From contig NC_012861.1 in the NCBI RefSeq assembly GCF_000026945.1, positions 434,001-498,000 of the forward strand: 64,000 nt of DNA. The letters are read 5' to 3'. The notes beneath the pieces are model-generated. The model made no database searches and had not been told where the DNA came from. It saw nothing but the letters and a program-made list of their open reading frames with translations. Position 1 is the first letter of the stretch; every line of letters starts with the position of its first letter. The DNA comes from Candida dubliniensis CD36. Lineage: Eukaryota > Ascomycota > Pichiomycetes > Serinales > Debaryomycetaceae. This document shows, piece by piece, positions 1 to 11,272 of the stretch. The position numbers and the translations under genes were made by a program.

Positions 1-637
1 TATTATATTGTTTTCTAATTAAATTTATTGATGAATCAAATGGTATAGTATTGTTATTGTTATTGTTATTGTTATTGTTATTGTTATTGTTATTGTTGTT
101 GTTGTTGTTGTTGTTGTTGTTAAAGAAATTTGGTTTTTTACCATTAGGTAATGTTAATTGAGGATGTTTATCATCATAATTATTGTGATTACTTTGATGA
201 CGATTATGATGATTTTTATTATTATTATTACCACCATTTGATGGTTTTGAAGTTGTAGATGTAATATTGGATTCAGGAATTGTAGATGAAGGTGGTGAAA
301 GTGGTGATGACGTTGATTTATAGGGTTGGAAATTTGGTTTAGCACCACTTGGTAAACTTGGAGATGCAGTCAACTTAAAATTTGAGGATGATGTTGTAGT
401 TGTATTTGTAGTTGTTGTTGTTGTTGTTGTTGAGGAATTTGATTTTGATTTTGATTTTGATTTAGGTTTAGATGATGATTTCTTACCATGACCAAAATCA
501 ACTGGTGCTCCACTTGGAAGAGTTCTAACTTGTTCTTCATAATATGATTGCTTCTTTTTATTCTTTGGTTTTCGTGATTGTTGCATCTGTTGTTGTGCTG
601 GTTGTTGTGCTGGTTGTGGTTGTTGTTGAGCTAGCAT
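1..637 (-). CDS. Edc1/Edc2-like low-complexity protein, 5' part only (runs off left edge)
   Basis: An open frame starts at the ATG at 637 (an in-frame TAA lies just upstream at 656-658) and stays open to the window edge, giving 212 codons without a stop. The N-terminus is Q/P-rich, then a basic stretch (about residues 22-30). Three copies of a short motif follow: LPSGAPVDFG (residues 40-49), LPSGAKPNF (95-103) and LPNGKKPNF (163-171), separated by S/T-, N- and H-rich linkers, then an Asn run. From family knowledge, S. cerevisiae Edc1 has a closely similar TLPNGxKPNFGH segment; Edc1 and Edc2 are small basic activators of the Dcp1-Dcp2 mRNA decapping enzyme. The Dcp1-binding C-terminal part, if present, lies outside the window, so the decapping role is an inference from one short motif. 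It could be another RNA-binding low-complexity protein. Confidence 0.55.
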   Translation of the reverse strand, partial: MLAQQQPQPAQQPAQQQMQQSRKPKNKKKQSYYEEQVRTLPSGAPVDFGHGKKSSSKPKSKSKSKSNSSTTTTTTTTNTTTTSSSNFKLTASPSLPSGAKPNFQPYKSTSSPLSPPSSTIPESNITSTTSKPSNGGNNNNKNHHNRHQSNHNNYDDKHPQLTLPNGKKPNFFNNNNNNNNNNNNNNNNNNNNNNNNTIPFDSSINLIRKQYN

Positions 638-1692
638 CTTTGATATCAATAAAAGTTAAAACTATCTTATTTTTGTAAATAAAAACTTGAAATGAAGTTA
701 TATACCCGTTGTTTAGTATCTGGAGATGTCAAAAATTTTTTTTAAAAAAAAAAGAAAATAAAACTAAAACTAAAACTAAAACAGGGGTGTGTGATAGGGT
801 AGGTGGTGGGTGGAATGAAAACTAGTAATACTATAACTTCTTGAGGTTATATTATAAACATATATATATATGTGTATAACTAATAATGATAATTGTAAAA
901 GGGAAATAAAAAATTGAAACTCTTCAAAAAAAATTGTAAATAACAACAAATAGAACGTTGTTGATTGATAATATTAATTAATCAAATAGAAGAAGAAGAA
1001 GAAGGAAAGAAAGGAAGGAAGGGAAGTAGTTGTTGTTGTTGTTGTTGAGGTTCAATTTTTTTTTTTTTGCTTTGCCTTAATTAAAAAAGCAAGTGACACC
1101 TCATGTACACGACCTCAACTAGTTTAATTATCATCATCATCATCATCATCTATAAATGGGTCATTGTACACTACCTATTGTTTTCCCTTCCCCCCCTATT
1201 CTTTACTATGTATGTATGATAATTCCATATTTCGGTTTTCATATATATATATATATTTATATATAGATTTCAAGTAATATTGTACATATTAACAGGGTAT
1301 ATTCTTATTAATAAAAGAAAATGACTAACTTCTTTGAAACTCTCTTTTGGATCTTTCACTTTCAGAATATTCATGTTAACTTGTCACAAGAATCATCCCT
1401 TTTTTTTTTTTGGTTCATAAATAACTTCCACATAAGGATTATTATATCTAATTCTAATGAAAAAATTAAGAAAGCAGAAAAACAGAAAAACCGGTAAATC
1501 TTTAAATTAAACTTCCCCTTCCATCTCTCCATGTTTTTAAATAACAAATTGGTTCAAAAAAAAAAAAAAACAAAGCAACAATATTTCATAGTTGTACACA
1601 TGGTAGCGTTGATTACTATATTAAGATTTTTTTTTTATTTACAACATTGTATTTAGGGATAGTTGATAATTCTTTCTCTATTGACAAGTACC

Positions 1693-1935
1693 ATGTCATG
1701 TAAAGAAACATGTGATATTATTCAGAAAATAATTAGTTCAGATGAATCTATTTATGGATAGAATAATAATAATAATAACACAGAAATAAAGTTATTTGAT
1801 AATTCAAAAACTTTAGATATATTCTCTTTAATTAAATCAATATCAAAAAAAATTTCAAAAAAATCTCAAAAAAACAATTTCAAGAGAATTGCCATGCTAG
1901 ATAATCAACTAGTCGTTCTATTTGACAAGTTATAA
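1693..1935 (+). pseudogene. possible remnant coding frame with one in-frame TAG
   Basis: From the ATG at 1693 the frame runs 81 codons to a TAA at 1933-1935 and is interrupted only by a TAG at codon 23 (1759-1761). After the TAG the frame reads as an N-rich start followed by a Lys/Ile/Leu/Phe-rich stretch that looks like real protein rather than random AT-rich translation. I recognise no family. It may be a decayed small gene, a coding exon of something unannotated, or chance. Confidence is low because the frame is short and the base composition favours A-rich Lys/Asn/Ile codons anyway. Confidence 0.2.
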
Positions 1936-2395
1936 TAATAATAATAATAATTGATATTACTTTCTATGTCACTACGGACCAATGTCAATCTGTAGTAGTC
2001 GATATGTGTATGTGTTTCCAATACTGCTATTCTTTTATTTTCTTCTTGGCAGATATTACAAATTATAATGTTACATTTTCCATTATTGTTGTGTTGAATT
2101 AAGTATGTTTCTGTTTGTTTTCAGGTATCATATAATTCAATATATCTCATTATAATGAAACAATATCCAAATGGAATAATTTGGACTTTTAAAGATTTTA
2201 AGCCAAGTTTCTTTTTTTATTTGTTTTGTTTGTTGGTAGTTCGGTTAAACTTTACACAAATAATTTCTACAATATTTACTGAAATTACTACTTCTCATAA
2301 CCCAAAATGAAACATTAAGCCTCCCCACCCCCCAATCTGAAAATAAAACTAGAATTGAAAACAAAACTATGAAAAGTTTTCCGAATAATGGAATT

Positions 2396-2397
<2 letters not shown>

Positions 2398-2441
<44 letters not shown>
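2398..2441. repeat. AGT/GTA trinucleotide microsatellite (about 15 units)
   Basis: Uninterrupted AGT units in non-coding DNA, followed by a short GAA run. Likely length-variable between isolates. Confidence 0.95.
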
Positions 2442-3203
2442 AAGAAGAATATGAATTGTCATTATATAAAATAGTAATGAAATCTATTTTTAATTTCCCA
2501 AAAATAAAAAAAAAAAAAAAGAATTCTTTTTCCTTCATTCTTCCTTCATTTTTTTGTTGAATTGATATCATATTAAACTGATCCTTTAATCTTTATCTTA
2601 TAGATCAAATATTATTGAATTGTTTTGGGAGGTGATATTTATAAATCAAGTGAATTGACTGTCAAATTACGACTGTTGTAACTACTAAAATTTTTAAAAG
2701 TGTGATATAACTTGATCATTGTCTAAAAAAGGAATTTAATCAATCAATTCACATTAAACTTCAACTTTGGAATAATATCATTCATCTACTTACAATATCT
2801 TTTGTTTATTTTTTTTTTTTTTAAAATCAAAGTTACTTTATCATCATCCAACTTCCATTTGATTATTAAATATCAAAATAAAACACCAAAAGATTTTTGT
2901 TAAATTTTTTGTACAAATTCACACGCACATTATATTGACTTTTTCTTTTTTGTCTTTTGGTAGAGTCCCCTCCACCCATCCACCCACCAACCCTTTTTCC
3001 AGATTTCGAAAAAGATATCACAATAATTAACAAATTTTCATAATACAACAACAACAACAACAGTTCCATAATTTAATATCAATAAGAACTTTATTATTAT
3101 CTATTATCTATTATCCCACTATCACGGTTAATTAATTCTTAATTATAATTTATTTGGGAAGATTTTTCACTAATTTTTTTTCCCCCAGTTTTTTTTCATC
3201 AAG

Positions 3204-4485
3204 ATGAATAGTAAAGAAATTAGAATTGTTGCGTTATTAATACTTGATTCAGTATTTTTTTTACTTGAAGCCATTATTGGTTATACTGTTCATTCATTAG
3301 CATTAATTGCTGATTCATTTCATATGTTAAATGATATTATTTCATTAATTATTGCCTTATGGGCTGTTAGAGTTAAAAATACTAAACCAGCAGATGGGAA
3401 ATATACTTATGGTTGGCAAAGAGCAGAAATTTTGGGGGCATTAATTAATGCTGTATTTTTATTAGCTTTATGTTTTACAATTATAATGGATTCTATACAA
3501 AGATTTTTTGAACCACAAGAAATATCTAATCCTAAATTAATTTTAATAGTGGGGATTGCAGGATTAATTAGTAATGGAGTAGGATTAGTTTTATTCCATG
3601 AACATGGTCATTCTCATTCTCATGGAACTAATCATTCTGGTGATTCTAATTCTAATTCTAATTCTACATCTCATTCTCATTCTCATGGTGAAGTTGCTAC
3701 TACTTTTACACAAGGTGATGAAGAAGAACATATTGGTACTGGTAGCGGTGATGAAAATGAACATACACCATTATTATATAATATTACTCATACAACTATG
3801 AAATCAACTCCATCAGAAGTATTTGATTATTTACCAGATAATGTAGTTGAAAGATATTCTAATTATCAATCATCTTTTGTTGGACAACAACAACAACAAC
3901 AACAACAACAAGAACAAACTCCAACAAACATTGAAAATGGACAATCATTATTAAATGGCAATTCAACTACAACTAATTATTCTGCTTCTGCTTCTTCTTC
4001 TTCTGATAATACTAATAATACTAATAATACTATGGTTAATAATACATCAGAACCAACAAGAAACAAATCTCAATCGAAATTACAAAAATTTAAACAAAAA
4101 TCAATGAATATGGAAGGAGTTTTTTTACATGTATTAGGAGATGCTTTAGGTAATATTGGAGTTATAATTACAGCATTAATAATTTGGAAAACTAATTATT
4201 CTTGGAGATTTTTATCTGATCCAATAACTTCATTATTTATTACTTTAATTATTTTAAATTCTGCTTTACCTTTAGTTGGTAAAGCTCTGAGAATTTTATT
4301 ACAAAGTGCTCCACCTTATATTGATTCAAATTTAATTGTTAATCAAATTAAACAATTACCATTAATTAAAAATATTCATGATTTTCATGTATGGAATTTA
4401 AATGAAGATATTTTAATTGCTAGTTTACATATTGAATTAAATCCAAATTGTGAAGTCAATTTACCATTAAAAAATGGTAGTAGTG

Positions 4486-4516
<31 letters not shown>

Positions 4517-4736
4517 TAGCAATAATGATAATAATAATAATATCCAAACTGATTCACCATCAGAATCAATAGTTGAAAATGATCAAGATTTAGAAATTCC
4601 TTCACAAATTGATAGGAAATTATTTTTAGCAGCTGTTAGTCAAGTTAGAGAAGTTTTACATATTTATGGTATTAATTCAGTTACTATTCAACCTGAATTT
4701 CTGAATAGTAAAAAAATTTGTCGTCTGATTTTTTGA
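3204..4736 (+). CDS. ZRC1: vacuolar zinc/H+ antiporter of the cation diffusion facilitator family (Zrc1/Cot1-like)
   Basis: Predicted to move cytosolic Zn2+ into the vacuole. The 510-residue product has the CDF layout: TM1-TM2 with the metal-site HxxxD (H40, D44), TM3-TM4, a long cytosolic loop, TM5 with a second HxxxD (H309, D313), TM6, then a C-terminal cytosolic domain containing HDFHVWNL. The loop (about residues 132-305) begins with a His/Ser/Gly-rich stretch (HEHGHSHSHG, then SHSHSHG), typical of zinc CDFs. It is unusually long, with a poly-Gln tract (about 228-237); a poly-Asn tract lies in the C-terminal domain (about 429-447). The CTG codon at 4287-4289 (residue 362) falls in the segment 'KA-x-RILLQ', where I recall Ser in S. 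cerevisiae Zrc1, supporting CUG=Ser. The two final CTG codons would also read Ser. The 3' end faces TLG2 with 210 bp between. Family assignment is strong; Zrc1 versus Cot1 orthology is inferred. Confidence 0.92.
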
Positions 4737-4946
4737 AAAAAAAAAAAAAAAACCAACAATGAATGAATTAAATGAATGAATTAAATGAATTAAACCTCCA
4801 AAGAATATATATATATATATATGTATGAATTTGTTACTTAATTAATTAATTAATTTATACTTATACTTAATGATAGTATAGTGATTAGTTTAATTAGGTT
4901 TCATCTCTTCATCTTCATCTTCATCTTCATCTTCTTTTCTCTATAT

Positions 4947-5046
4947 TTAAATAAATACTTTATTGACATTAGATGGAGGATTAACTTCATTGACTGGTTT
5001 ATCAATATTTGGTCTCATTAGTTCTTGATCGTCACTAATATTAGAA

Positions 5047-5082
<36 letters not shown>

Positions 5083-6209
5083 GACATGGAGTTGGAATGG
5101 GAATTCTTTGATGTTGTTGGACGTAACATAAATATCATTAATAAAGCAAACACACAAAGACTTAAAAAAAATATAATTTTACATTTAGTTGAATTTTTTT
5201 GATAATTATGAGCTTTAATTAATTCTTTATTAGCTTGATTTAATTCTTCTACTGTATTAATTAAATTATAATCAATTCTATCTAAAATTGTTCCTTGTTC
5301 AATTACCATTGATTCCATTTCTTTAAAAATTGTCAGAATTTCAATTATACCATGAGCTAATTTAGAAATTTCTCGTTCTCGTTGTTGTAAATATTGAATA
5401 TTTGATTGTTGTTGTATCTGTACTTGCTGTTGTTGTTGCTGATTATTATTATTATTGGTTGAATTTATGGTATTTATTGATTTGGATTCTTCTAAATCAT
5501 TTAATAATGTAATTTGTTCATTATTAGTATCAAACCTATTCTCCACCTCCTTATTTTTTTCTTCATCATCATCATCATTTTTCAAAAATTTCATATAATT
5601 ATTTTGTAAATTCCGAAATATTAATGATTTATCTTGAATTTTAACTGCATAATTTTTTTTAAAATTAATTAAAATTTCTAAATCTTGTTGATTATAATTT
5701 AATTTTAATTTTTGATAATTATTTAATAAATATTCAAATTTTTTAATTAATATATAACATTTTTCAAATTTAATTAAAATTTGATAATTTAATTCTTCAA
5801 TTTTTTTTTCTAAATTTAATTTATTTAATTTATTAATAATTATTAATTTTTTATACATTGAATTTAATTCTTCAATATTTTTATTAATTATATTCAAATA
5901 TGAATCTAATTCTTTAGCAATATCAAATATATTAGGAATCATTGGTCTTAATTCAATATCTTCTTCATCATTATAATCACTACCACCACTATTATTACTA
6001 TTACTATTACGATTTGATTTATTCTTCCTCCCTTTCCTATTAGACGTTGCTGTTGTTGTTGAAGTTGTTGTTGAAGTTGACGATAGTATTAATCCTTCAT
6101 TTTCTTCTTCATTATCTAAATCACTAAATCGAGTTCGTTTGATGGGAAGTGTATCACGAGGAATTGTTCGACGATATGATAAAAATAAATTGGTTCTATC
6201 TCTAAACAT
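4947..6209 (-). CDS. TLG2: Qa-SNARE (syntaxin 16 family) of the endosome/trans-Golgi, Tlg2
   Basis: Membrane-fusion t-SNARE for endosome-to-Golgi transport. The 420-residue product begins with MFRDRTNLFLSYRRT, nearly identical to the start of S. cerevisiae Tlg2; this N-peptide binds the SM protein Vps45 in the family. An Asp/Glu/Asn-rich linker and the helical Habc region (about 95-215) follow, then a poly-Q patch (about 260-270), and the SNARE helix (about 280-342) with the central-layer Gln in the segment 'VIEQGTILDRIDYNL'. One transmembrane segment spans about 343-361. As in yeast Tlg2 there is a C-terminal extension after the membrane anchor, here about 58 residues with an Asn run. The ATG at 6209 is required to keep the conserved N-peptide. 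Confidence 0.95.
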
Positions 6210-7767
6210 TATTTGAATTGATTAATGATTTAAATGGGTTATATGATAAGAATGGTTTAATGGGGGGGTGGGGGGTTTAGATTTTTTCTTTTTTTCTGTG
6301 GTGTGTTTTTGCTGTCCAACTTAATTTTTCCTTTTGTTTTGGAGGTCGTGTATTTTTTCATCAATCAAATAACAATAATGGTCACGTGTATAGCGACAAA
6401 GTAATTTGTCACTTAATATTCTTTTATCAATCAATTTGCAAATCTTCTTTCAACCAGTATTGTTGGTTAGGTATGTATGTATGTATATATGTATATATGT
6501 ATGTATATATGTATGTATATATGTATGTATAAACAAATCCAAATAGTTATTCAGAATATTCTACTAGATTGGAATGTGCAGTCCCCCCCCCCCACCACAT
6601 ATAAGTAGTTAAAACTATTTGTTGCCAATTAGAAGGAACCCCAATAGTCATTTTTTACAGTCTTATGATTTTATTCATTAATGAAAGACTTGACTTGACT
6701 TGACTTGAATTGACTCGATTATTAATTCAAAATACTATTTGTTCTAACGTAGTAGTCAAATTTATGTATTCACTGTTTTCTATTTTTTTCTATTTTTGCC
6801 TCTTTTTTTTTTTTTTTTGCAGTCAAACAAAACAAAACAAAACAAATATTTGAAAATTCATTCAATCCATTTTATCAATTCAATGATTTTTGCCAACCTA
6901 TTTACTTTCCCAAAACAAAACAAAAAAAAAAAAAGGAAGCACCCCTTTGTTGTTGTTGTTATTGTGGAGGAGTAGTAGTAGTATCATATTAGAATGTTTT
7001 TTTTGTTGTTTTATCTTCATTAAAATGTTATCGGCAAAAAAAAAAAATTATTATTATTATTAAGAAGCCATGTTAAAAAAAAAGGGGAGGGAGTGAAGGG
7101 GGTTATTAAATTGACGAAACGATCCAATAACAACAATAACAACAATAGTAACTGTCAAAGGGGTAAAAAGTTTTGATAATTGGTGTTAAGTTTTTTTTTT
7201 TTGACAGAATCATTTCATGTCATTTACCAATTCTTTTTATAGATTAAAATGATAACGAAAAAAAATATATATACATATATATATATAGAATGATTGTGTG
7301 ATAGGTTTTTGAATAAAAAGAGGAAGGGTTTGATTCATAAGTAATTTGTAATTTACTAATGATAATATCATTTGTAATCTTCCCCTCCCCCTCCTTTCTT
7401 CTTCTGTATTGATTGATGCAAAAAACAAAAAAAAAAAAAAAAAAAAAATTGTCCACATATTAGAACAATAAAAGTAACCTGAATTGAAACTGAATTGAAA
7501 TTTGACGAAATTGAAAAATAACAAAATGGAATGAGTTGAATAACTTGATCAACCATTCAATAATGTTTTCATTGTGTCTTTTTGGGAATATACACAAGAA
7601 GATTGTAGTAGTATAGTTATAACATAAATATCATTTCAATTAGTATACATTTCAACAACAACGTGATATTTGGTTATTCAAGATCGATTACAATTAAAAT
7701 AATATCATGATGATGATTATTATTATTATTATTGGTTCTAGGATTCATCTTTATCTTTTATTATTTT
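6210..7767. other. 1.6-kb intergenic region between the globin-like gene and TLG2
   Basis: No gene seen. Contains G-run DNA at 6261-6277, a CACGTG E-box at 6383-6388 about 175 bp upstream of the TLG2 start, a (TATG/TATA)n microsatellite at about 6474-6531, a C-run at 6583-6591, and several A or T tracts of more than 10 bp. Only the part near 6210-6500 is likely TLG2 promoter; the rest should include the 3' flank of the gene ending at 7768. Confidence 0.6.
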
Positions 7768-9036
7768 TCATTTTTCATTTCTTAATATATTTTTATGAAT
7801 GAATTTTTTGGTACTTTTAAATTTATCTTTATTACTTTTCTTACGATTTATACCCCAATTTTTAAACGATGATGATAAATTAGAAATTGTTGAAACAATA
7901 CTTTTGGTATCATCAAAATCATCAAAATCATCTTCGTCATCGTCATCGTCATTGTCATTGTCATTGTCATTGTCATCATTATATTTATATTTATCAATTT
8001 TGGATTTACTTTCTAGTTTCTTATAATCAATCTTTTTTCCATTAAAATTTTCATCATTGTCATCATTGTCACCATAATCATTATAATCATCATAGTCATC
8101 AGGTGAAAATGAAAACGAATTAAGATAATCGTAGGAACTATCAAAAGTACTAGTACTTCCATTAATATTTTCTATAGTATTATCATCGACATCATCATCA
8201 TCATCATTATTGAGACGATTATTATATATAGAATTGGTAATGGTTGCGTCTTCAGAACAATCGGTATCCGTTGTTGTATTTTGTGGATCCTGTGGATCCT
8301 GTGGTGTAATATCAGCTAATTGAGGTGGTTTGAAAATCTCTTCTAAAGCAATGACATCAGCTGTTGTTGTTGTTGTAGCTGCTGATGATGATGATGATGT
8401 GTTATCAGTGTTTAATGAAAACATGGAGTATGAATGTTCTGAATATATCGAAGCATTACTATGTGTAGTTGTTGGTGTCGCCGTCGTTGTCGTCGTCGTT
8501 GTCGTCGTAGTATCAGCAAATGTCACATCATTGCTGTAGTATAATATGGCACTAAGTAGAATACTAAGAAATCGAGAAAATATTTGTTTGTTATTCCCCA
8601 TTAATAAATTAGTATAATTTTCTATGGTTTCCATTAGACTATTACCAAGAGTCAAATATTGTTTATAATATAATTTATAAATTCGATAATTTCGTTTCAG
8701 AAGTTGAACAATTTCATTTTCAGGTAATTCTTTACCAAATTCTAAATGATATATTAATGATGTCGCCACTTTAATGAATTCTTCTACTTGATAATCATTA
8801 ATAATATTCATAATATCTTGTTGAGTAATGATTAATGGTGTAAAAGTATCTCTTTGAGGATTTAAAACACCATTGATGGTTGTACCAGTATTATTAATTG
8901 TCGTTGAAACTGTATAATAAAAATCTTTAAGAATAATAGGATTATTCAAGTCGAGTGATCTCCATATTGATTTAATTATTGATATTTCATATTGAGAAAA
9001 CACGAAATCTGGTTTCAAGTCGATCAACGATAGCAT
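7768..9036 (-). CDS. globin-like protein with acidic low-complexity tail
   Basis: The 422-residue product has an N-terminal region (about 10-165) that I read as a diverged globin fold: an A-helix-like start (SQYEISIIKSIWRSL, residues 14-28) and a later segment 'YYKQYLTLGNSLMETI' resembling the globin G-helix signature. The region between is expanded by a Thr/Asn-rich insert (about 44-65). The rest (about 175-422) is disordered: Thr runs, Ser runs, Asp/Asn repeats and a Lys-rich C-terminus. S. cerevisiae has a comparable globin-like protein of similar size, YNL234W. At the position where the haem-binding proximal His should sit I see Tyr117 by hand alignment, so haem binding is uncertain. The next gene upstream on the same strand is also a globin-domain gene, suggesting an old tandem duplication. 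Confidence 0.6.
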   Translation of the reverse strand: MLSLIDLKPDFVFSQYEISIIKSIWRSLDLNNPIILKDFYYTVSTTINNTGTTINGVLNPQRDTFTPLIITQQDIMNIINDYQVEEFIKVATSLIYHLEFGKELPENEIVQLLKRNYRIYKLYYKQYLTLGNSLMETIENYTNLLMGNNKQIFSRFLSILLSAILYYSNDVTFADTTTTTTTTTTATPTTTHSNASIYSEHSYSMFSLNTDNTSSSSSAATTTTTADVIALEEIFKPPQLADITPQDPQDPQNTTTDTDCSEDATITNSIYNNRLNNDDDDDVDDNTIENINGSTSTFDSSYDYLNSFSFSPDDYDDYNDYGDNDDNDENFNGKKIDYKKLESKSKIDKYKYNDDNDNDNDNDDDDDEDDFDDFDDTKSIVSTISNLSSSFKNWGINRKKSNKDKFKSTKKFIHKNILRNEK

Positions 9037-9635
9037 ATTGAATAGGAAAAGGTTTAATCTTTTTTTTTTTTTTTTTTTGGGTATTTTGATTAAAACTCCT
9101 TAATGTAATGAATGTTAGAAAAGAAAGTAAAATGAAAGAATGAAAAAATGAAAATAACCACCCCAATGGGAAGATATAAGTCAATTTATAATAGATATCT
9201 CTAAGAGTAGCTCCACCAAGAACAAGAACAAGAACACCACCAAGAAGAAGAAGAAGGAAGAAAATGTAAAATGTAAAATATAAATACTGGTTAAAGTTTT
9301 CGAGAAGAATTTAATTTATTTAAAAGAAAAAGAAGAAGAAGCAAACTGATGTCTATTTTTTAATTTCAAACTATTCAAACTATTCAAACTAAAAAAAAAC
9401 AAATTTATTAAAAGGAGATTGGCGATTGTTCAATTGACTAAATGATTAAAGTGAAAAAAACAAAAAAGGGAAAGGGAAATTTCACAAAGATGATAAATAG
9501 TACACAATAGTACATAATTAAAACAATTAAAACAATTAAAACAATAAACTAGAAAGGTTGGATTTAATTTCATACTAAAGAACTCCAAATTATGGGCTTT
9601 TTTTTTTTTGTGGAATTTATGAAACAGTATGGTAG

Positions 9636-9661
9636 TTGGTTGGTTGGTTGGTTGGTTGGTT
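9636..9661. repeat. (TTGG)n microsatellite
   Basis: Six tandem tetranucleotide units directly upstream of a GT-rich block, in non-coding DNA. Confidence 0.9.
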
Positions 9662-10523
9662 ATATTGTATATATGTGTGTGTATGGTGTGTGTATGGTGT
9701 GTGTAAGTGTGTGTGTGTATGAAAATATGTTTAGATAATTTTATTATATTATATTATATTATATTCTACTACGCTTGAAATTATTTTGTTTCTAATTTGA
9801 ATTCTTGTATATTAAAACAGTCAAATAACCCAACCCAGCCCAACCACGCCATTACCAATGACATTTATAAATTCAATTTACTTTTACTGTCCATTTAACT
9901 TAACTTTAACTTAACTTACCTTTATTTTGTTTTTATTATCAGGCGATCTTTAAAACTGGTGGTGGTGGTAGTGGTGGTGGTGATGATGAAAAAGAAAGAA
10001 ATGCATAACATCAAGGGACATCATTGTTATTATTATTATCTCTCCAAGGGGTCCCCATTGAAATCTCTCTCTGTCTCTCTGTCTCTATCTCCTTTCAATT
10101 TCTTAAATAATAGAAATAAGTAACAATAAACGAACAAATCACAAAGCACAAAGTTTACCAAGTTCATAATAAAACAATTACTAACCCAAAAATCATTCAA
10201 GAAAAACACCACCACCAGGTTCATTTTTTTTTTTTTATTAATCAGCGTTTATAACAAAGATTACTAGTGGAGGGGGAGGGGAGGGGGGGGGAGGGAGTTT
10301 AAATAGTAGGACATACGATGGGAAATACTAACACTTGTATGTAATATATACATACCAGTATTATACTCTCTCATTTACATATGGAGTTAAATTCAAATTC
10401 AGATTCAATACCCAAGAATTTATCCGAATTGAAAACCAACACATATACACATTATAATCCCTACCTATTGTTTTCCCCTTTTTTTTAACGGTGAAATACA
10501 AACCATTGGGTCTAGACATTGCG

Positions 10524-10524
<1 letters not shown>

Positions 10525-10566
<42 letters not shown>
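10525..10566. repeat. (ACT)14 microsatellite
   Basis: Fourteen uninterrupted ACT units in non-coding DNA, followed by a variant GCT unit. Confidence 0.95.
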
Positions 10567-10889
10567 GCTACTTCATTTCATTGTCTCATACGAAACAAAG
10601 AAAATAACCGGAAAAACTTTTGATGATTAATCATGTTTTAAAGTATTACTCGTTTAAAAGGTAAATATAATATCATGTAATGAACACATTTTAAAGAAAA
10701 CTTAACTGACTGGCGTGTATGCATGATCGTGTATATCGAAATTCTGCAAATTGTATTATTATTATTATTAGTAGTAGTAGTAGTAGTAGCATCATTTCAA
10801 TTCGTATCTTGAAATATTATAGTTAATTTTGAAATCATTTTCTATAATTATATTGGAAAGATCGTCAATCTCATCCCATCCATTGACGT

Positions 10890-10922
10890 GGGGGTGAGGG
10901 GTGAGGGGTGAGGGAAGGGGGG
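10890..10922 (+). other. putative G-quadruplex motif
   Basis: Five G-runs (5, 4, 4, 3 and 6 G) separated by the identical loop TGA three times and then AA. This satisfies the usual four-tract, short-loop rule for a stable intramolecular quadruplex. It is striking in an AT-rich genome and lies about 1.85 kb upstream of the first globin-like gene's start. Formation in the cell is not shown. Confidence 0.6.
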
Positions 10923-11231
10923 TTTCTGGTTAGTTTAATTTGGGAATTATTCCGTAATTTATATATATATATATATTTTTTTTTTTTGGGGAAAACTTAT
11001 ATCAAATATACACAAACCAACATTTCAAATATGGCCGTAAAAAAAAAAAACAAACAAACATTTTAATGGTTATATAAACCCTTTAATAATAATAATAATA
11101 ATCATTCTCCATTAAACTTACACCAGAAGAGAATATTATTCATAATTTCCAGAAAGAAGGTAGTAAATACTCGATAAGACGGGGGACTAAACTAGTTTTA
11201 CAAGAATCTAAAGAATTATATTTGATAATAG

Positions 11232-11272
11232 TAGAATAGAATAGAATAGAATAGAATAGAATAGAATAGAAT
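11232..11272. repeat. (TAGAA)n pentanucleotide tandem repeat
   Basis: About eight perfect pentamer units in the non-coding stretch between the globin-domain genes. Confidence 0.9.

Larger units (their letters stand above)
638..3203. other. 2.6-kb intergenic region upstream of ZRC1
   Basis: No convincing intact gene. It contains homopolymer A/T tracts, an (AT)n run near 1240-1260, a GTA-triplet microsatellite at 2398-2441 and C-rich runs at 1190-1197 and 2321-2333. A coding-like frame interrupted by one TAG lies at 1693-1935 and is listed separately. The region is the shared upstream space of the left-edge gene (minus) and ZRC1 (plus), so it should hold both promoters; no TATA box or factor site could be assigned with confidence. 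Confidence 0.6.

Noticed and set aside
2245..2571. 108-codon minus-strand frame with poly-Thr
   Set aside because: Created by the AGT microsatellite and homopolymers; no protein features.
9220..9255. CACCAAGAAG resembling the C. albicans telomeric repeat or telomerase RNA template
   Set aside because: Only ten bases match and they merge into a GAA repeat; the rest of the 23-bp telomere unit is absent.
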